Assembly (NCBI RefSeq): GCF_007655135.1
Contig: NC_045130.1
Span: 39,366,605-39,430,604 of the forward strand
Reading direction: 5' to 3'
Source: Punica granatum
Taxonomy: Eukaryota > Streptophyta > Magnoliopsida > Myrtales > Lythraceae
DNA length: 64,000 nt
Both the position numbers and the translations under genes were made by a program. Positions 10,456-20,888 of this stretch are shown piece after piece; within the stretch, counting starts at the first letter, position 1; every line of letters starts with the position of its first letter. Under the pieces are notes generated by a model. That model was not told the origin of the DNA. It did not search any database and was given only the letters and a program-made list of their open reading frames with translations.

Positions 10456-13400
10456 CTATTTGGAGGCTTCAAGCATACCGGCTATACTTCGGCAAACATG
10501 AAGTTTCTCCCTAGCGAGAGGTTTTGTCATCATATAAGCTCCATTCTCATCAGTGTGCACTTTGTCTAGCTTCACCAGCTTGGACTCCAACACATCTCTA
10601 ATCCAATGAAACTTGATATCGATATGCTTCGACCTCGAATGGAAAGTGGGATTCTTGCAAAGATGAATGGCGCTTTGACTATCACAGTGTAGAACATACC
10701 TTTCTTGCTTCAAGCTCAACTCCTGCAAAAACTTTTGCAACCACAACATCTCCTTGCAACCTTCGGTCACCGCAATGTATTCGGCTTCCGTTGTAGACAA
10801 AGCGATGCACTTTTGAAGCCTTGACTGCCATGAGATAGCTCCCCCTGCAAAAGTCATCAAGTATCCCGAAGTGGATTTCCGGGAATCAATATCTCCTGCC
10901 ATATCCGCATCCGTATAGCCCACTAACTCCGGCTTACCAGTGCCAAAGTGTAAACACACCTTGGATGTTCCTCTGAGATACCTCAGAATCCACTTAACTG
11001 CATTCCAATACTCTTTCCCCGGATTGGAGAGAAAACGACTAACCACACCAACAGAATGAGCGATATCTGGTCTTGTACAGACCATGGCATACATCAAACT
11101 TCCTACAGCTGATGAGTAAGGAACTTTCTTCATCTCTTCTTTCTCCTTCTCACTTGTAGGACATTGCTTCGAGTTAAGTTTGAAATGAGAAGCAAGTGGT
11201 GATGAAACTGGTTTAGCATTACCCATGTTGAACCGATCCAAAATCTTCTCGATGTACTTCTCTTGAGAAAGCCAAAGTTTTCCACTTGATCTGTCACGAG
11301 AAATATGCATCCCAAGGATCTGCTTTGCCGGTCCCAAATCCTTCATGGCAAAGGACTTGCTGAGCTCTTTCTTCAACTCTGCAATCTTGCTCATATCATG
11401 ACCGACAAGCAACATATCATCCACATATAACAGTAAAATGATAAAATCACCATCCGAGAATTGTTTCACGAACACACAATGATCTGAAGTTGTCCGTGTG
11501 TAGCCATGGCTCAACATGAAAGAGTCAAACTTTTTGTACCACTGCCGAGGTGCTTGCTTAAGCCCATACAAGCTCTTTCTCAGCCTGCACACCAAATGCT
11601 CCTTACCTTTAACTCGGAATCCTTCAGGCTGCTCCATATATATTTCTTCCTCCAAGTCACCATGCAGGAAAGCTGTTTTTACATCGAGCTGTTCGATCTC
11701 CAAGTTCAGACTAGCTGCCAGTGCGAGAACAACTCGGATCGATGACATCTTGACAACGGGCGAGAAGATCTCCTCGAAGTCAACTCCTTTCTTCTGGTTG
11801 AAACCTTTCACTACCAGCCGAGCTTTGTAACGAGGTCGCGAGTTCTCTGTCTTCAACCTGTAGACCCATTTGTTCTTCAATACTCTCTTACCTTGCGGTA
11901 GCTTCACTAGGTCATACGTGTGATTTTCAGACAAGGAGTTCATCTCCTCATTCATCGCCTTCAACCAGTGCTCCTTGTGCTCATGTGCCACAGCTTCATC
12001 ATAGCACTCAGGTTCTCCCCCGTCAGTCAGTAGCACATACTCATGAGGCGGATATCTTGTAGATGGTCGTCTTATTCTATCAGATTGTCTAGGTAGATCT
12101 GCAGGCTCTAACTGTAACCGCGAGCCTGTATCATCCGTAGTCACATCATCATCTACCTGAGGAATCTCACCCCCAGTCGTGGTTTCTTCATACTCACCAG
12201 GTACCTCTTCCACTGGATGCTCTACATCAACCGGTACAGGAATAGAGATCTCGTGAGGATTGCCTACTTTGGCCTTCTCTAACTTTTGCAAATCCTCGAT
12301 TGTCTGGTCCTCAAAGAAGACAACATCCCTGCTCCTGATGATCTTCTTGCTATCAGGGTCCCAAAGCCTGTACCCGAACTCTTCATGTGCATAACCCAAG
12401 AAGATGCACTGTTTTGCCTTGGCATCAAGTTTTGATCTTTCATCTCGAGGAATGTGAACAGATGCCCTGCACCCGAAGACTCTGAGATGCTTGTATGATA
12501 CTTTCTTGCCGGTCCACACCTGCTGGGATACATCTCCATCAAGTGCAACTGACGGTGTAAGATTAATAAGATCAACCGCTGACCTCATTGCCTCGCCCCA
12601 GAAAGGCTTAGACAGTTTCGCCTGAGAAAGCATACAACGAACTCTCTCAACAATTGTGCGGTTCATTCTCTCTGCAAGCCCGTTCTGCTGTGGTGTCTTT
12701 GGTACCGTCTTCTCAAGTTTGATACCGTGAGTCCTGCAATAGTTCTCAAAAGGACCCCTATACTCACCACCATTATCAGCTATTACACATTTCAGCTTCA
12801 TGCCCGTTTCTCTTTCCACTGCTACATGGAAGTTCTTGAAAATCTCAGTCACCTGATCTTTAGTTCTCATAGGGTAAGCCCAAACCTTCCTGGTGTGATC
12901 ATCTATAAAGGTCACAAAATAGAGAGCACCACCAAGAGATCTATCCGACATGAAACAAACATCAGTATGCACAAGGTCAAGTATATGATCGCATCTAGAG
13001 GGACGACTTCTAACAAAAGAAACTCTCCTCTGCTTACCGGCTAAACAGTGATCACAAGTGCTCAAGTGCATACCTTTAACGGGCAAAGACTGCTTTCTAG
13101 CAAGAATTTGAATACCTTTCTCGCTGATATGCCCAAGTCTCCTATGCCATAGCTCGATAGGATAATCCTCAGCAACATTAACCTGACCGGAATTGTGTTT
13201 GGCACGCAGCCTGTAGAGAGTGTCGGTCTTCTGACCCCGTGCCACAATCAACAAACCCTTGGAGAGCTTCCATCTCCCATTACTAAATTCGTTACTGTAG
13301 CCTTCATCATCAAGCTGACCCGTCGAGATTAGGTTAAGGCGAATTTCTGGAACATGCCTCACCTTCTTCAGAAGCAACTTGCAGCCAAGCTCGGTCTCTA

Positions 13401-14448
13401 GACAGACATCACCAGTACCGACAATCTTGCATGACTGTCCATTTCCCATTCTCACATAACCATAGTCCCCGGTAGTGTAAGATGAGAAGAAATCCCGATG
13501 AGGAGTGACATGAAACGAGGCACCTGTATCTGCAACCCAGGTAGAGTCCTGACATGTGAAATTCACATAGGCTTCATCACAAATGATGTAGGTCTCTCCA
13601 TCAGATGCCACTGCTGTAGTGCCTTCTTCCTTCTTGCTCTCACCGTTGCAATTCTGATTTTTCTTCAGAGCTCTACACTCCCTTTTGTAGTGTCCCTCCT
13701 TTCCACAGTGATAGCAAGTGACCACTTTCCTCGTCTTCGACTTTGATCTACCCCTCGATTTGCCACGTGAGTTACTATGCTTGGAAGAGAAATTTCTGCT
13801 TTGACTTCTCCCCCGTTGTTCAGTAACCAAAGCTTCAGACTGAATGGAAATTCCCGTGCCTTTCCTTCTAGTCTCCTCATTAAATAAACTGTCTGTCACC
13901 GTAGCCAACGATAGCTTCCCGTTTGGCGCAGAATTGCTTAATGCAACCACAAGTGTGTCCCAATTATCCGGTAGAGTCCCTAAAAGTAGACAGGCCTGCA
14001 ACTCATCGGGTAATATTATCTCCAGGTTCGTCAACTGGTTAATAATATCCTGGAAATTACTCATGTGCGCAGCCATATCACCTCCATCCTGGAAACGAAG
14101 ATGAACCAGCTTCTTCACGAGGAATGCCTTATTTTGTGGTGTCTTCCTCGCATAGAGATTTGTCAATTTATCCCACAAAACTTTCGCATTTGTCTCCTGA
14201 GCAACATGATGATAAATACTATTGTCTATCCACTGCCGAATCAAACCAATAGTCTTCCGATTTGTGCGTTCCCAAGCCTTGTCATCCTTATCTTTGGGTT
14301 TCGCGGAATCCCCTTCAATAGGATCGTACAAATCCCTGCAAAATAGAAGATCCTCCATCCGAGACTTCCATATAGAGTAGTTGGTTGCATTCAACTTGAA
14401 CATGGATCCTGTAGACTCCTCCATCTCGAAAACACCGAAAAAACTCAA
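10456..14448 (-). CDS. copia Gag-Pol polyprotein, intact, 1330 aa
   Basis: One open frame encodes every copia domain in order. A Gag domain starts LNATNYSIWKSRM near residue 19. A CCHC knuckle (CYHCGKEGHYKREC) spans 245-258. The protease site VADTGASFH is near 305-313, with Asp at about 307. The pre-integrase HRRLGHI and the integrase core follow, including IADNGGEYRG and PQQNGLAERMNR. Reverse transcriptase has YVDDMLLVG, and RNase H has YTDADMAGD and STTEAEYIA near the C-terminus. The protein would package, cut, copy and insert the element. The first ATG is at 14448, and a second in frame eight codons later fits family starts better. No stop or frameshift was found, so it may still be active. 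Confidence 0.95.
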   Translation of the reverse strand: MSFFGVFEMEESTGSMFKLNATNYSIWKSRMEDLLFCRDLYDPIEGDSAKPKDKDDKAWERTNRKTIGLIRQWIDNSIYHHVAQETNAKVLWDKLTNLYARKTPQNKAFLVKKLVHLRFQDGGDMAAHMSNFQDIINQLTNLEIILPDELQACLLLGTLPDNWDTLVVALSNSAPNGKLSLATVTDSLFNEETRRKGTGISIQSEALVTEQRGRSQSRNFSSKHSNSRGKSRGRSKSKTRKVVTCYHCGKEGHYKRECRALKKNQNCNGESKKEEGTTAVASDGETYIICDEAYVNFTCQDSTWVADTGASFHVTPHRDFFSSYTTGDYGYVRMGNGQSCKIVGTGDVCLETELGCKLLLKKVRHVPEIRLNLISTGQLDDEGYSNEFSNGRWKLSKGLLIVARGQKTDTLYRLRAKHNSGQVNVAEDYPIELWHRRLGHISEKGIQILARKQSLPVKGMHLSTCDHCLAGKQRRVSFVRSRPSRCDHILDLVHTDVCFMSDRSLGGALYFVTFIDDHTRKVWAYPMRTKDQVTEIFKNFHVAVERETGMKLKCVIADNGGEYRGPFENYCRTHGIKLEKTVPKTPQQNGLAERMNRTIVERVRCMLSQAKLSKPFWGEAMRSAVDLINLTPSVALDGDVSQQVWTGKKVSYKHLRVFGCRASVHIPRDERSKLDAKAKQCIFLGYAHEEFGYRLWDPDSKKIIRSRDVVFFEDQTIEDLQKLEKAKVGNPHEISIPVPVDVEHPVEEVPGEYEETTTGGEIPQVDDDVTTDDTGSRLQLEPADLPRQSDRIRRPSTRYPPHEYVLLTDGGEPECYDEAVAHEHKEHWLKAMNEEMNSLSENHTYDLVKLPQGKRVLKNKWVYRLKTENSRPRYKARLVVKGFNQKKGVDFEEIFSPVVKMSSIRVVLALAASLNLEIEQLDVKTAFLHGDLEEEIYMEQPEGFRVKGKEHLVCRLRKSLYGLKQAPRQWYKKFDSFMLSHGYTRTTSDHCVFVKQFSDGDFIILLLYVDDMLLVGHDMSKIAELKKELSKSFAMKDLGPAKQILGMHISRDRSSGKLWLSQEKYIEKILDRFNMGNAKPVSSPLASHFKLNSKQCPTSEKEKEEMKKVPYSSAVGSLMYAMVCTRPDIAHSVGVVSRFLSNPGKEYWNAVKWILRYLRGTSKVCLHFGTGKPELVGYTDADMAGDIDSRKSTSGYLMTFAGGAISWQSRLQKCIALSTTEAEYIAVTEGCKEMLWLQKFLQELSLKQERYVLHCDSQSAIHLCKNPTFHSRSKHIDIKFHWIRDVLESKLVKLDKVHTDENGAYMMTKPLAREKLHVCRSIAGMLEASK

Positions 14449-14464
14449 ACTTCTCTAACCCGAA

Positions 14465-14476
14465 GCTCTGATACCA
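14465..14476 (-). other. primer binding site (initiator Met tRNA)
   Basis: The minus strand reads TGGTATCAGAGC, the exact plant copia primer site, two bases inside the 5' LTR. Confidence 0.92.
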
Positions 14477-14478
14477 CT

Positions 14479-15179
14479 TGTTGGGGTTAGGGATGTACTC
14501 AACCAAACAATAACGCAGCGATTAATCTTCCTCCCCTTCTAGTGTAATCGAGATAGGAACTAATCAAATCAACCAACAAGCAGTAAAGTAAAACAACACC
14601 AAGAATTTTACGTGGAAAACCCCAATGTGGGGAAAAACCACGGGACCAACTCCGAATCAACGATCCACTATGAAGATTATACAATGTCTTTCATCAAGGG
14701 TAAACCCTTGGATCACCAAACTCAAGAGAAACACTCTCTTGGATCACCCAAATACTAAATTCGTCACCCACACCGGGTGGTTCACAAAATCAGCTGAAAC
14801 AGCACCTACAGAGCTCGAATAGAAATTCTGACCGTTCAGAAGTTAGCCCCACGTGTTGTGAAGCTGCTGTCAAAATTTCGTCCCAATCGGAGTTCGTTTG
14901 ATGTCCCGATCGAGGTTTGATCTCCAGCTGCGCGCTGCCCCTGTTGAGCAGAATTCGGCTCTGCTCTTCCTTTGTTCTTTGTGCTGTTTTGCTGCTTGCA
15001 GCTCCTCTGCCGCTGCTGTCTACCCTCTGATACTACTGCAGTCTGCTGCTGCTTTTATACCTCAGCTGATTTGCTGAAACAAAAACCCTAATAAAATGGG
15101 TTCTTGGGCTTATTAAGGCCCGATAGAAGCCCAATACAATTTGAGCCCAACTTCCTCCAAATTGGAGGGATACCCAACA
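14479..15179 (-). repeat. 5' LTR of the copia element
   Basis: This 701-bp LTR has clean TGTTGGGG and CCCAACA ends, which form an inverted repeat. Transcription of the element should start within it and run leftwards. It is followed by the second CACAA copy at 15180-15184. Confidence 0.95.
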
Positions 15180-15521
15180 CACAAAACATGGTCGAAGTCG
15201 GAAGTATAAGGTTAGAGATATAAGGTATTAGAAGATGGCAAAGCAAGAAACTTACGTATAGAGAATCGGACCTTGGCAGACTTGTCATGGGAAACAGTGA
15301 GGAAATGTGACCCATCAGCAGATTTCATAATTGATGTAATCGCCTTTTTATGCCCAGTTTCCTTGTCCGATTATTTTAGTAACTTTCCTGTCTAAGGATA
15401 TTAACAAGAAGCAACAGAAAAAAGTGGATCTAATGCTAGTAATTGAGTGTTACCAGAAAGATAATTTCCAAACGCAGCAATGTTCACACTCAGTGGAACA
15501 CTCTGAGAACGGAATGGCCCA
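15180..15521 (-). pseudogene. eIF3i pseudogene, exon 4 and the edge of intron 3
   Basis: The eIF3i homology resumes after the copia insertion and follows unit B from 21656 to about 21994. It includes the intron between exons 4 and 5, exon 4, and part of the next intron. At about 15521 it jumps to sequence matching 23774. About 1.8 kb containing exons 3, 2 and 1 and the promoter is therefore missing. Only three of eight exons survive in unit A, so it is a dead copy. Confidence 0.9.
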
Positions 15522-16155
15522 TAGAATTGTCTGTATTTACATAAAATTACGATGATGTTCTCCCTGCTTATAAACTGATTAGACGAAGGCCTGTGCTATA
15601 CACTAATTACAAAGTTAATTTTAATTTTGAATTAAACTGATAAAAAATTCAATTTTAAAAAATTTAATGTTCTCCGAGATGAAGAACATCTAGTACTTGA
15701 ACCTCGCAGGCAACAACTTCCACAGCGTGATGCCCCTTCAACGAATCCTTCATCAAGAAATGGACCGTTTTCAAGATCGGGAAGATCTCCAACCTCGGCC
15801 GCATCGATTTCTCTGGAGATGGAAGGCTCTTGCGAGAAATGCAGGTGGTGGGTTTGCTAGAGGGTTTTTCTGTGCCTTTTTTTTCTTTCTTATTTTTTTG
15901 TTATTTATTTCCTCCACCTACACAGCAAGTGGACAAGGAGGGCCCACAAAATAATCCACATAGGCGTCGTTACCCATTAACGGAGCCACGTCATCCACTC
16001 CGTCAATTTTCGATGAAAAAAATCACTGCATGATAGATTTGATGAGTAATGTAAAGGTTGTGATACATCAAAAAAAATTTGTAGCATGGGATCGAATTGA
16101 GAAAAACTCAAAAGGTTGAGATGTACGACGTTATTTTCTTTTATTAATATTATTA

Positions 16156-17115
16156 GAGTAAAATGCATTTTACCCCCTAACCTTTGAACCTAGTGGCGGA
16201 TCGCCCTCTGACTTTTAATATTTTGCGAGATGCCCCATCACCTATTTAAAATGAAATAAAGTGCACCTCTTATTACTTTTCCATTCATTTTCCGGCCAAA
16301 AGTAAAATTCTTATTAATTTATTAATTTTAAATTCATAAAATAATTTTAAAAATGAAAAAATTGAAAAAGAAAAGGTAGAAGAATGTCCAAATAAAGACG
16401 AGGGGGGGATGTTTGTGCGCTTGGAATTTGGGCTTTTCTTGATTAAGTGGCAAATGTAAGGAAGGTGATAAGAGAGATCTTTTTTATGGAGACTGCGATA
16501 AATTCATTCATGGAGATTGCGTTGTTTGCTCTTGTTTCTGCTGACTGAAAAATGTTTATTGTCTCACTAACCCCTGCTTCCTCTTGTTCCACTGTGTCCC
16601 CTCCCCAGTCGCCAAGCCCTCTCCCTCCCCTCCGCTACGCCGTCTTCTTCTCCCCCGCCAAGTTGCCCTCTTTATCAGCCCAATGCTGACCCACCTGAAC
16701 TTTCTGCCCCTTCCCCTCCTTCCCCACCACCTCAGACATCTCCTCCTTTCCTCCTTCGGTGGTCGCTGTCTCCTTGACCAAATCAGTGTCGCCACCTCCA
16801 TTGGCCCCCACCAAAAGATCCTCCACGCTATTGATGTCACCATCTTTGCCCCCACCACCGTCTCCTTCTCTGCCTCCTTTCTCTCGATTATTTTTTAACA
16901 ATTCCCATTTTTTTAGTTTTTATAACTATTTTCTTAGTTCCCAAATTAATAAATTGCTAATAAGTTATCTTTTGGCCGGAAAATGACCAAAGAAGGAGCC
17001 GGGGATGCAATTTGCTTCATTTTAAATAGGTTAGGGGGTATTCTACAAACTTTTTAAAGTCGGGAGGCAATCTGCCGCTAGGCTCAAAGGTCAGGGGGCA
17101 AATTACATTTTACTC
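16156..17115. mobile_element. long-TIR DNA transposon, probably MULE-type, non-autonomous
   Basis: The ends are GAGTAAAATGCATTTTACCC and, in reverse complement, GAGTAAAATGTAATTTGCCC. The inverted match continues for more than 60 bases, for example CCTTTGA..CCTAG. Unit B lacks the whole 960-bp piece, which proves insertion. It lies inside an ATT-rich tract, so the target duplication (about 9 bases, TTATTATTA-like) is ambiguous. Long TIRs and target length suggest a Mutator-like element. The interior at 16560-16895 is CT-rich with open frames on both strands but no recognised domain. A captured gene fragment is possible. Confidence 0.8.
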
Positions 17116-18209
17116 TTATTATTATTAGGTGATAAAGGAGGCTTGTAAGCCTAATACAAGAATTAAGCGATATGCCACTATATTAAGCCCCTTCATCAAA
17201 CAATGTCGTGCAATTATTATGATTGTTGATCCAAAAAGTACATATATTTTATTTGGTACATGAAAATTGAATAGAGTGGAATGAATTACCATTCTATTCT
17301 TCCACTTCCTTCAACTGGATGGAATGCTCTTTTATTCAAAAAACATAAAGAATATACATTCCCACATTTCCACTAAGTTTTGTGTAATCATATATTTTCG
17401 TTTAATTTCTTACCATCTGAAACTATATCAATGTGGAATGAGATTTTGATAAATAAGTTCTTTTACTTCTATACATACACTGTATATTCTCAAATTCAAC
17501 TTAAAAATAACTATTTTTCTCTCGACACATATATATTTTACTATTTGAAATGCATTCCATTCCTTTCCGTTTCATTCTCGCATACCAAACGGGATCATAC
17601 GGGATTTATTGGGAGGTAAGGAATAAGAAAAAAATTCAAATGATAAAATTTACAATAAAATCATGAGTTTATATGATAATTGATTTATCATCTCATGAGC
17701 TATAATTTTTTAGATGTACACAAGCTCAACTGCTTGTGGGCCTGCAAAATTTTTTTTACAGGATTCTTCGATTTTTCCCTTTTTTTCTTTTTTAATTACA
17801 AGAAAACATCCAAAGGTCTAGAACTAGAAGGATAAAGGAATATAAAGGGGCATTGTTCCACTTGCAATGAAATGTTATATATGGTATACAAATGAAATAC
17901 TTCTACAACATACACGTACGTATGTTGTTGCAAGCTTTAGCAAGAATATGATTTAACTTTTTTGGTTAAAGAAGGGTTCGTGGTTTAGTGCATTAGAATT
18001 AAAATCTTAAATAACTAATAGAGGGTACATATAATAAATATCGAAAGTGAAATTTATTGATTATTAGGTAAAAATGTGGGTTACTACACTATATTCTCTT
18101 TGATAATATGATTCATTTTAAAGAAACTCTTTATTGATTATATGATGATGTAATATTATATGTATTGACTGAAATATGCACTAATTGGAAACTGTGGATA
18201 CGAAATTCT
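17116..18209. other. AT-rich intergenic DNA shared by both duplication units
   Basis: The same sequence is present at about 25003-26060 in unit B. A weak inverted-repeat element may lie near 17245-17600 (TTTGGTA-type ends and GAATGGAATGC-type motifs inside). It would predate the duplication because both units have it. No gene was seen. Confidence 0.5.
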
Positions 18210-19161
18210 TTACGAGGAAAAACAAATGTCGAAATATTCAACCCCATGAAACCCTCCGTCGTCAAAATGACTCTCAACCGTCAATCCCTTCTTTTCCAGC
18301 AGTCTCGCCGCTTCCACCTGCCGATCAACAAGTGGGTCGCCGCGGCACCCGGTCACAAGGTACCTCCAGCCAAGGGCCCTGATCTTATCAAGCACCTTGG
18401 AGCCGCCATTCACCGTCGGGTTGCAATACTCGTGATCCTGGTTGGCGCCGGCAGATAGCGCAAGCTCCCACATCAGATCTGTGACTCCTACAGGGAGCAT
18501 AGGATCGTTCACTTCTCTCAGCTCGGACTCGGTCCTCTTGGTCCCGCCGAAGAACGGCTGGTGCAGTATCAGCCCACGGATGCTCAACGGTGCCAGGCTA
18601 TCATGGGACTCTGCCAATCTTAGCCCCACGTGATAGGCCACGTTTGCCCCAGCGCTGCTACCTATTAAGTAACATGTATTAAGGTCAGCATACTGTACTA
18701 ACCACTCTTCCGAGCTGGCTGCGATGATGTGCAATGCCTCCACAGCATCATCATACGCCGCAGGGAGGCGATGCTCAGGTGCGAGTCGGTACCCCACTGA
18801 TGCAACAACTGCAGGGAGCTCCCCTGCGATATCCAAGCAGAACTCGTGGAGCAGATTGTTCCTAGGGCCGCAAAGGATGAAACCCCCACCGTGGAAGTAG
18901 ACCACGAGGGGCAGCTTCTTGCTACTGGGGCTATCCAATGCACACCGGGGCAGAAAGAGTCTCATCCCCGTCCCCTTCGATGGGTTGATGGGGATGTCCT
19001 TGGAAAGGACCGTGTTCGGGAGGCTGGGATCGGGTGCCCGCTGGTGCATCGGGAAACCGGTTAAAGTTGCGGGTGAGCGAGCCATTGGGGTTAAGCGTGA
19101 TTTCGAGATGTTTGTAGGGATCGACAGAGGAGATTGACGGTGATGGAGTTTCAGTAGACAT
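18210..19161 (-). pseudogene. carboxylesterase (HSR203J/CXE-like), frameshifted copy
   Basis: Starts like its intact partner (MSTETPSPS) but has one extra C in the run at 19037-19039, which breaks the frame after about 40 codons. Past that point the alpha/beta-hydrolase body reads open again, with the HGGGF oxyanion motif and the GSSAGAN nucleophile elbow. Near the C-terminus about 15 bases present in unit B are missing, which gives a shortened end (FDICFSS) after the catalytic GGFHGVE. Translation from an internal ATG could give about 291 residues, but the N-terminal segment would be wrong. I judge it a pseudogene unless the extra C is a sequencing error. Confidence 0.8.
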
Positions 19162-19461
19162 TGGTGCGTGCGTAATAGCTAGTAACTGTGTGAGGATGAT
19201 TGATGTGTTGGGTTATGGTTTCGATCGTGGGACAGAAGGTTCATATAATGTGAATGCGTATATATGTCGTGAGGAGCAAGATCAGGCTGAATAGGAAAGT
19301 TAATAGAAGGTGATAATTGATACGACCGTTGAAAAAACTCTGTCCTATATTGTCGGCCAGGAAAATGAAAGGGAAGAAACGTGTCGAATCTGCTGCCGTT
19401 CCATAGGATTATATGGAGGTCATCCAGTCCACGCTGACGGCCTATACCCGTGTCCGGCCCT

Positions 19462-19508
19462 TAATTGCAGATATTTCTATTTAAAAACATAGAGTAGGCA
19501 TCACACTG
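19462..19508. repeat. 47-bp repeat R fragment at the duplication junction
   Basis: From CTTAATTGCAGATATTTC to CATCACACTGA it copies 19847-19893 of the adjacent repeat R and also 5545-5590 in unit A. It is joined on the left to carboxylesterase flank and on the right to repeat R beginning at GATAACTCTAG. It looks like filler DNA copied during the rearrangement that made the tandem duplication. Confidence 0.75.
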
Positions 19509-20306
19509 ATAACTCTAGAAAGAAGAAATTTAGCTCCTCATATTCATCAAAAGTAACATCGAATTAATCAAAGGCATAGTTTCGAAACAATAAACTAAGA
19601 TAGGATCAAAGAAGAATGAATAAATCCAGTTCGCCGACTCAAATCCACGAACGTCTTCTTGATCTTTCTCTCGGTCCTTGCCTTGAACTTTCTCTCAAAA
19701 TTCTTGCTCCAGCCTCTACCCTAATATTGTGCAGCCTCGAGAAATATATATCCCCCAAAAGTCCTAAAATCTTGCCTAAATTAAATAATAGAAAGAATAT
19801 CTACCAAATCTCTGTAATAAACCTTCTTAAATGTCAAATATACCCCTTAATTGCAGATATTTCTATTTAAAAACATAGAGTAGGCATCACACTGACTCGG
19901 GGGAGGAAAAATGTATCAAAATCTTGTACCGCGTTCTGTCACTACGGTTCTGACGAACTGACCGTGGTCTTTCTGACTACGTCATTTTGGCTGCCCATAA
20001 CTTTTTCATTCAAACTCCAATTCACATCTCGTTTGATCTGCTGGCTTCCTCACTCGATAAGCTATCCGTATACATCAATTTTGCACAGTTTTCTCGAATG
20101 TTTCTTGCCAAAAATAACATGAATTTAAGGGCTGCAACAATCACATAGATATCGAGCTAAAATCAAATAAAAACCTACTAAAATAAAAAATAAAACTAAA
20201 GTAGACTAACCTAACCTAAAAAAATTCAAAAACACCTCAAATAAACTTAAACTCGAACATCTAGCATCAATTAAACATGTAAATATGACATTTTAACTCT
20301 ACTTTC
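19509..20306 (-). repeat. repeat R, unit B copy (uninterrupted)
   Basis: Matches about 5205-5828 and then 9281-9445 as one continuous piece, without the solo LTR. The single GCAAC at 20134-20138 is the empty target site. It codes for nothing recognisable. Confidence 0.9.
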
Positions 20307-20888
20307 GTGGAGTTATCACAAGATTTATTTAATCCTCTCGGAGGTGATCAATGCACATGCGTAGAGGCTGCAGAGAAATAGTTATGCTAGTTTTCAGTGA
20401 GGGAGTCACAGTTTATTGGAAAAGTCCAGTTGGTAAGGCTGTATCTTCATTTGCTAATCAGTACCTTGTAGCTTGAGAAACGCAAACACCAAACGTGAAA
20501 CGCATTATTACCAGCCACATCACAGATTTAATAGTATTGTTTAAGCGAATCGGGTCATGGATCATCATTTGATTTGATGCACAAATATTAGTCGCATGAT
20601 TTCAAGAATATGACGGGAACTTGCAACAAGGCTTTTTTCCATCAATCTCAGCCACTCCATTTAATAACAAAATTATCGAGATTGATACAGTATGACTTGA
20701 AAAACTAGCCAGAGTGAGAATTAGCAAAAGAAGAAACCTACGCCCCGCCAAAAATATTTAACACTAAATTTGAGAACAAACAACTGACTGAGAACAATAA
20801 AGTTATGCAGATCAAGAAGAGACTGCAAACTTTGTAACGCTTGCTCGCGGTCTCGGAGAGTAAAGAGAAGGTCGGTGATGATGTGCCT
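20307..20888 (-). other. 3' flank and likely 3' UTR of eIF3i
   Basis: Downstream of the eIF3i stop codon at 20889. No other gene was seen. This stretch is missing from unit A, where repeat R joins exon 6 directly. Confidence 0.5.

Larger units (their letters stand above)
9740..15179 (-). mobile_element. full-length Ty1/copia retrotransposon with intact gag-pol
   Basis: Two 701-bp LTRs, a tRNA-Met primer site, a polypurine tract, one uninterrupted gag-pol frame and a 5-bp CACAA duplication define a complete 5440-bp element on the minus strand. By eye the LTRs differ at two positions only (near 9741 and in the CTGATG/CTGATA stretch near 10288), which suggests a recent insertion. It sits inside the eIF3i pseudogene of unit A. 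The domain order protease-integrase-RT-RNase H places it in Ty1/copia. I could not settle the lineage, though the Gag start resembles Tork/Tnt1-like relatives. Confidence 0.97.
15522..19461. repeat. segmental duplication, carboxylesterase block, unit A
   Basis: Matches 23774 to about 27380 over its length apart from inserted elements, with scattered substitutions and small indels. The shared part contains a non-coding 3' region, an AT-rich stretch and the carboxylesterase. Unit A has a 960-bp long-TIR insertion that B lacks, and B has a 558-bp MITE that A lacks. The empty MITE site here is at 15665-15667 (TAA). The right breakpoint is near 19461, next to a 47-bp copy of repeat R sequence. Confidence 0.92.

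Noticed and set aside
10456..14346. Plus-strand frames of 60-105 codons under the copia gag-pol
   Set aside because: They are antisense shadows of the 1330-codon frame.
16556..16986. Overlapping frames of 75-104 codons on both strands
   Set aside because: They lie in a CT-rich core of a transposon and are open because of composition. No protein family recognised.
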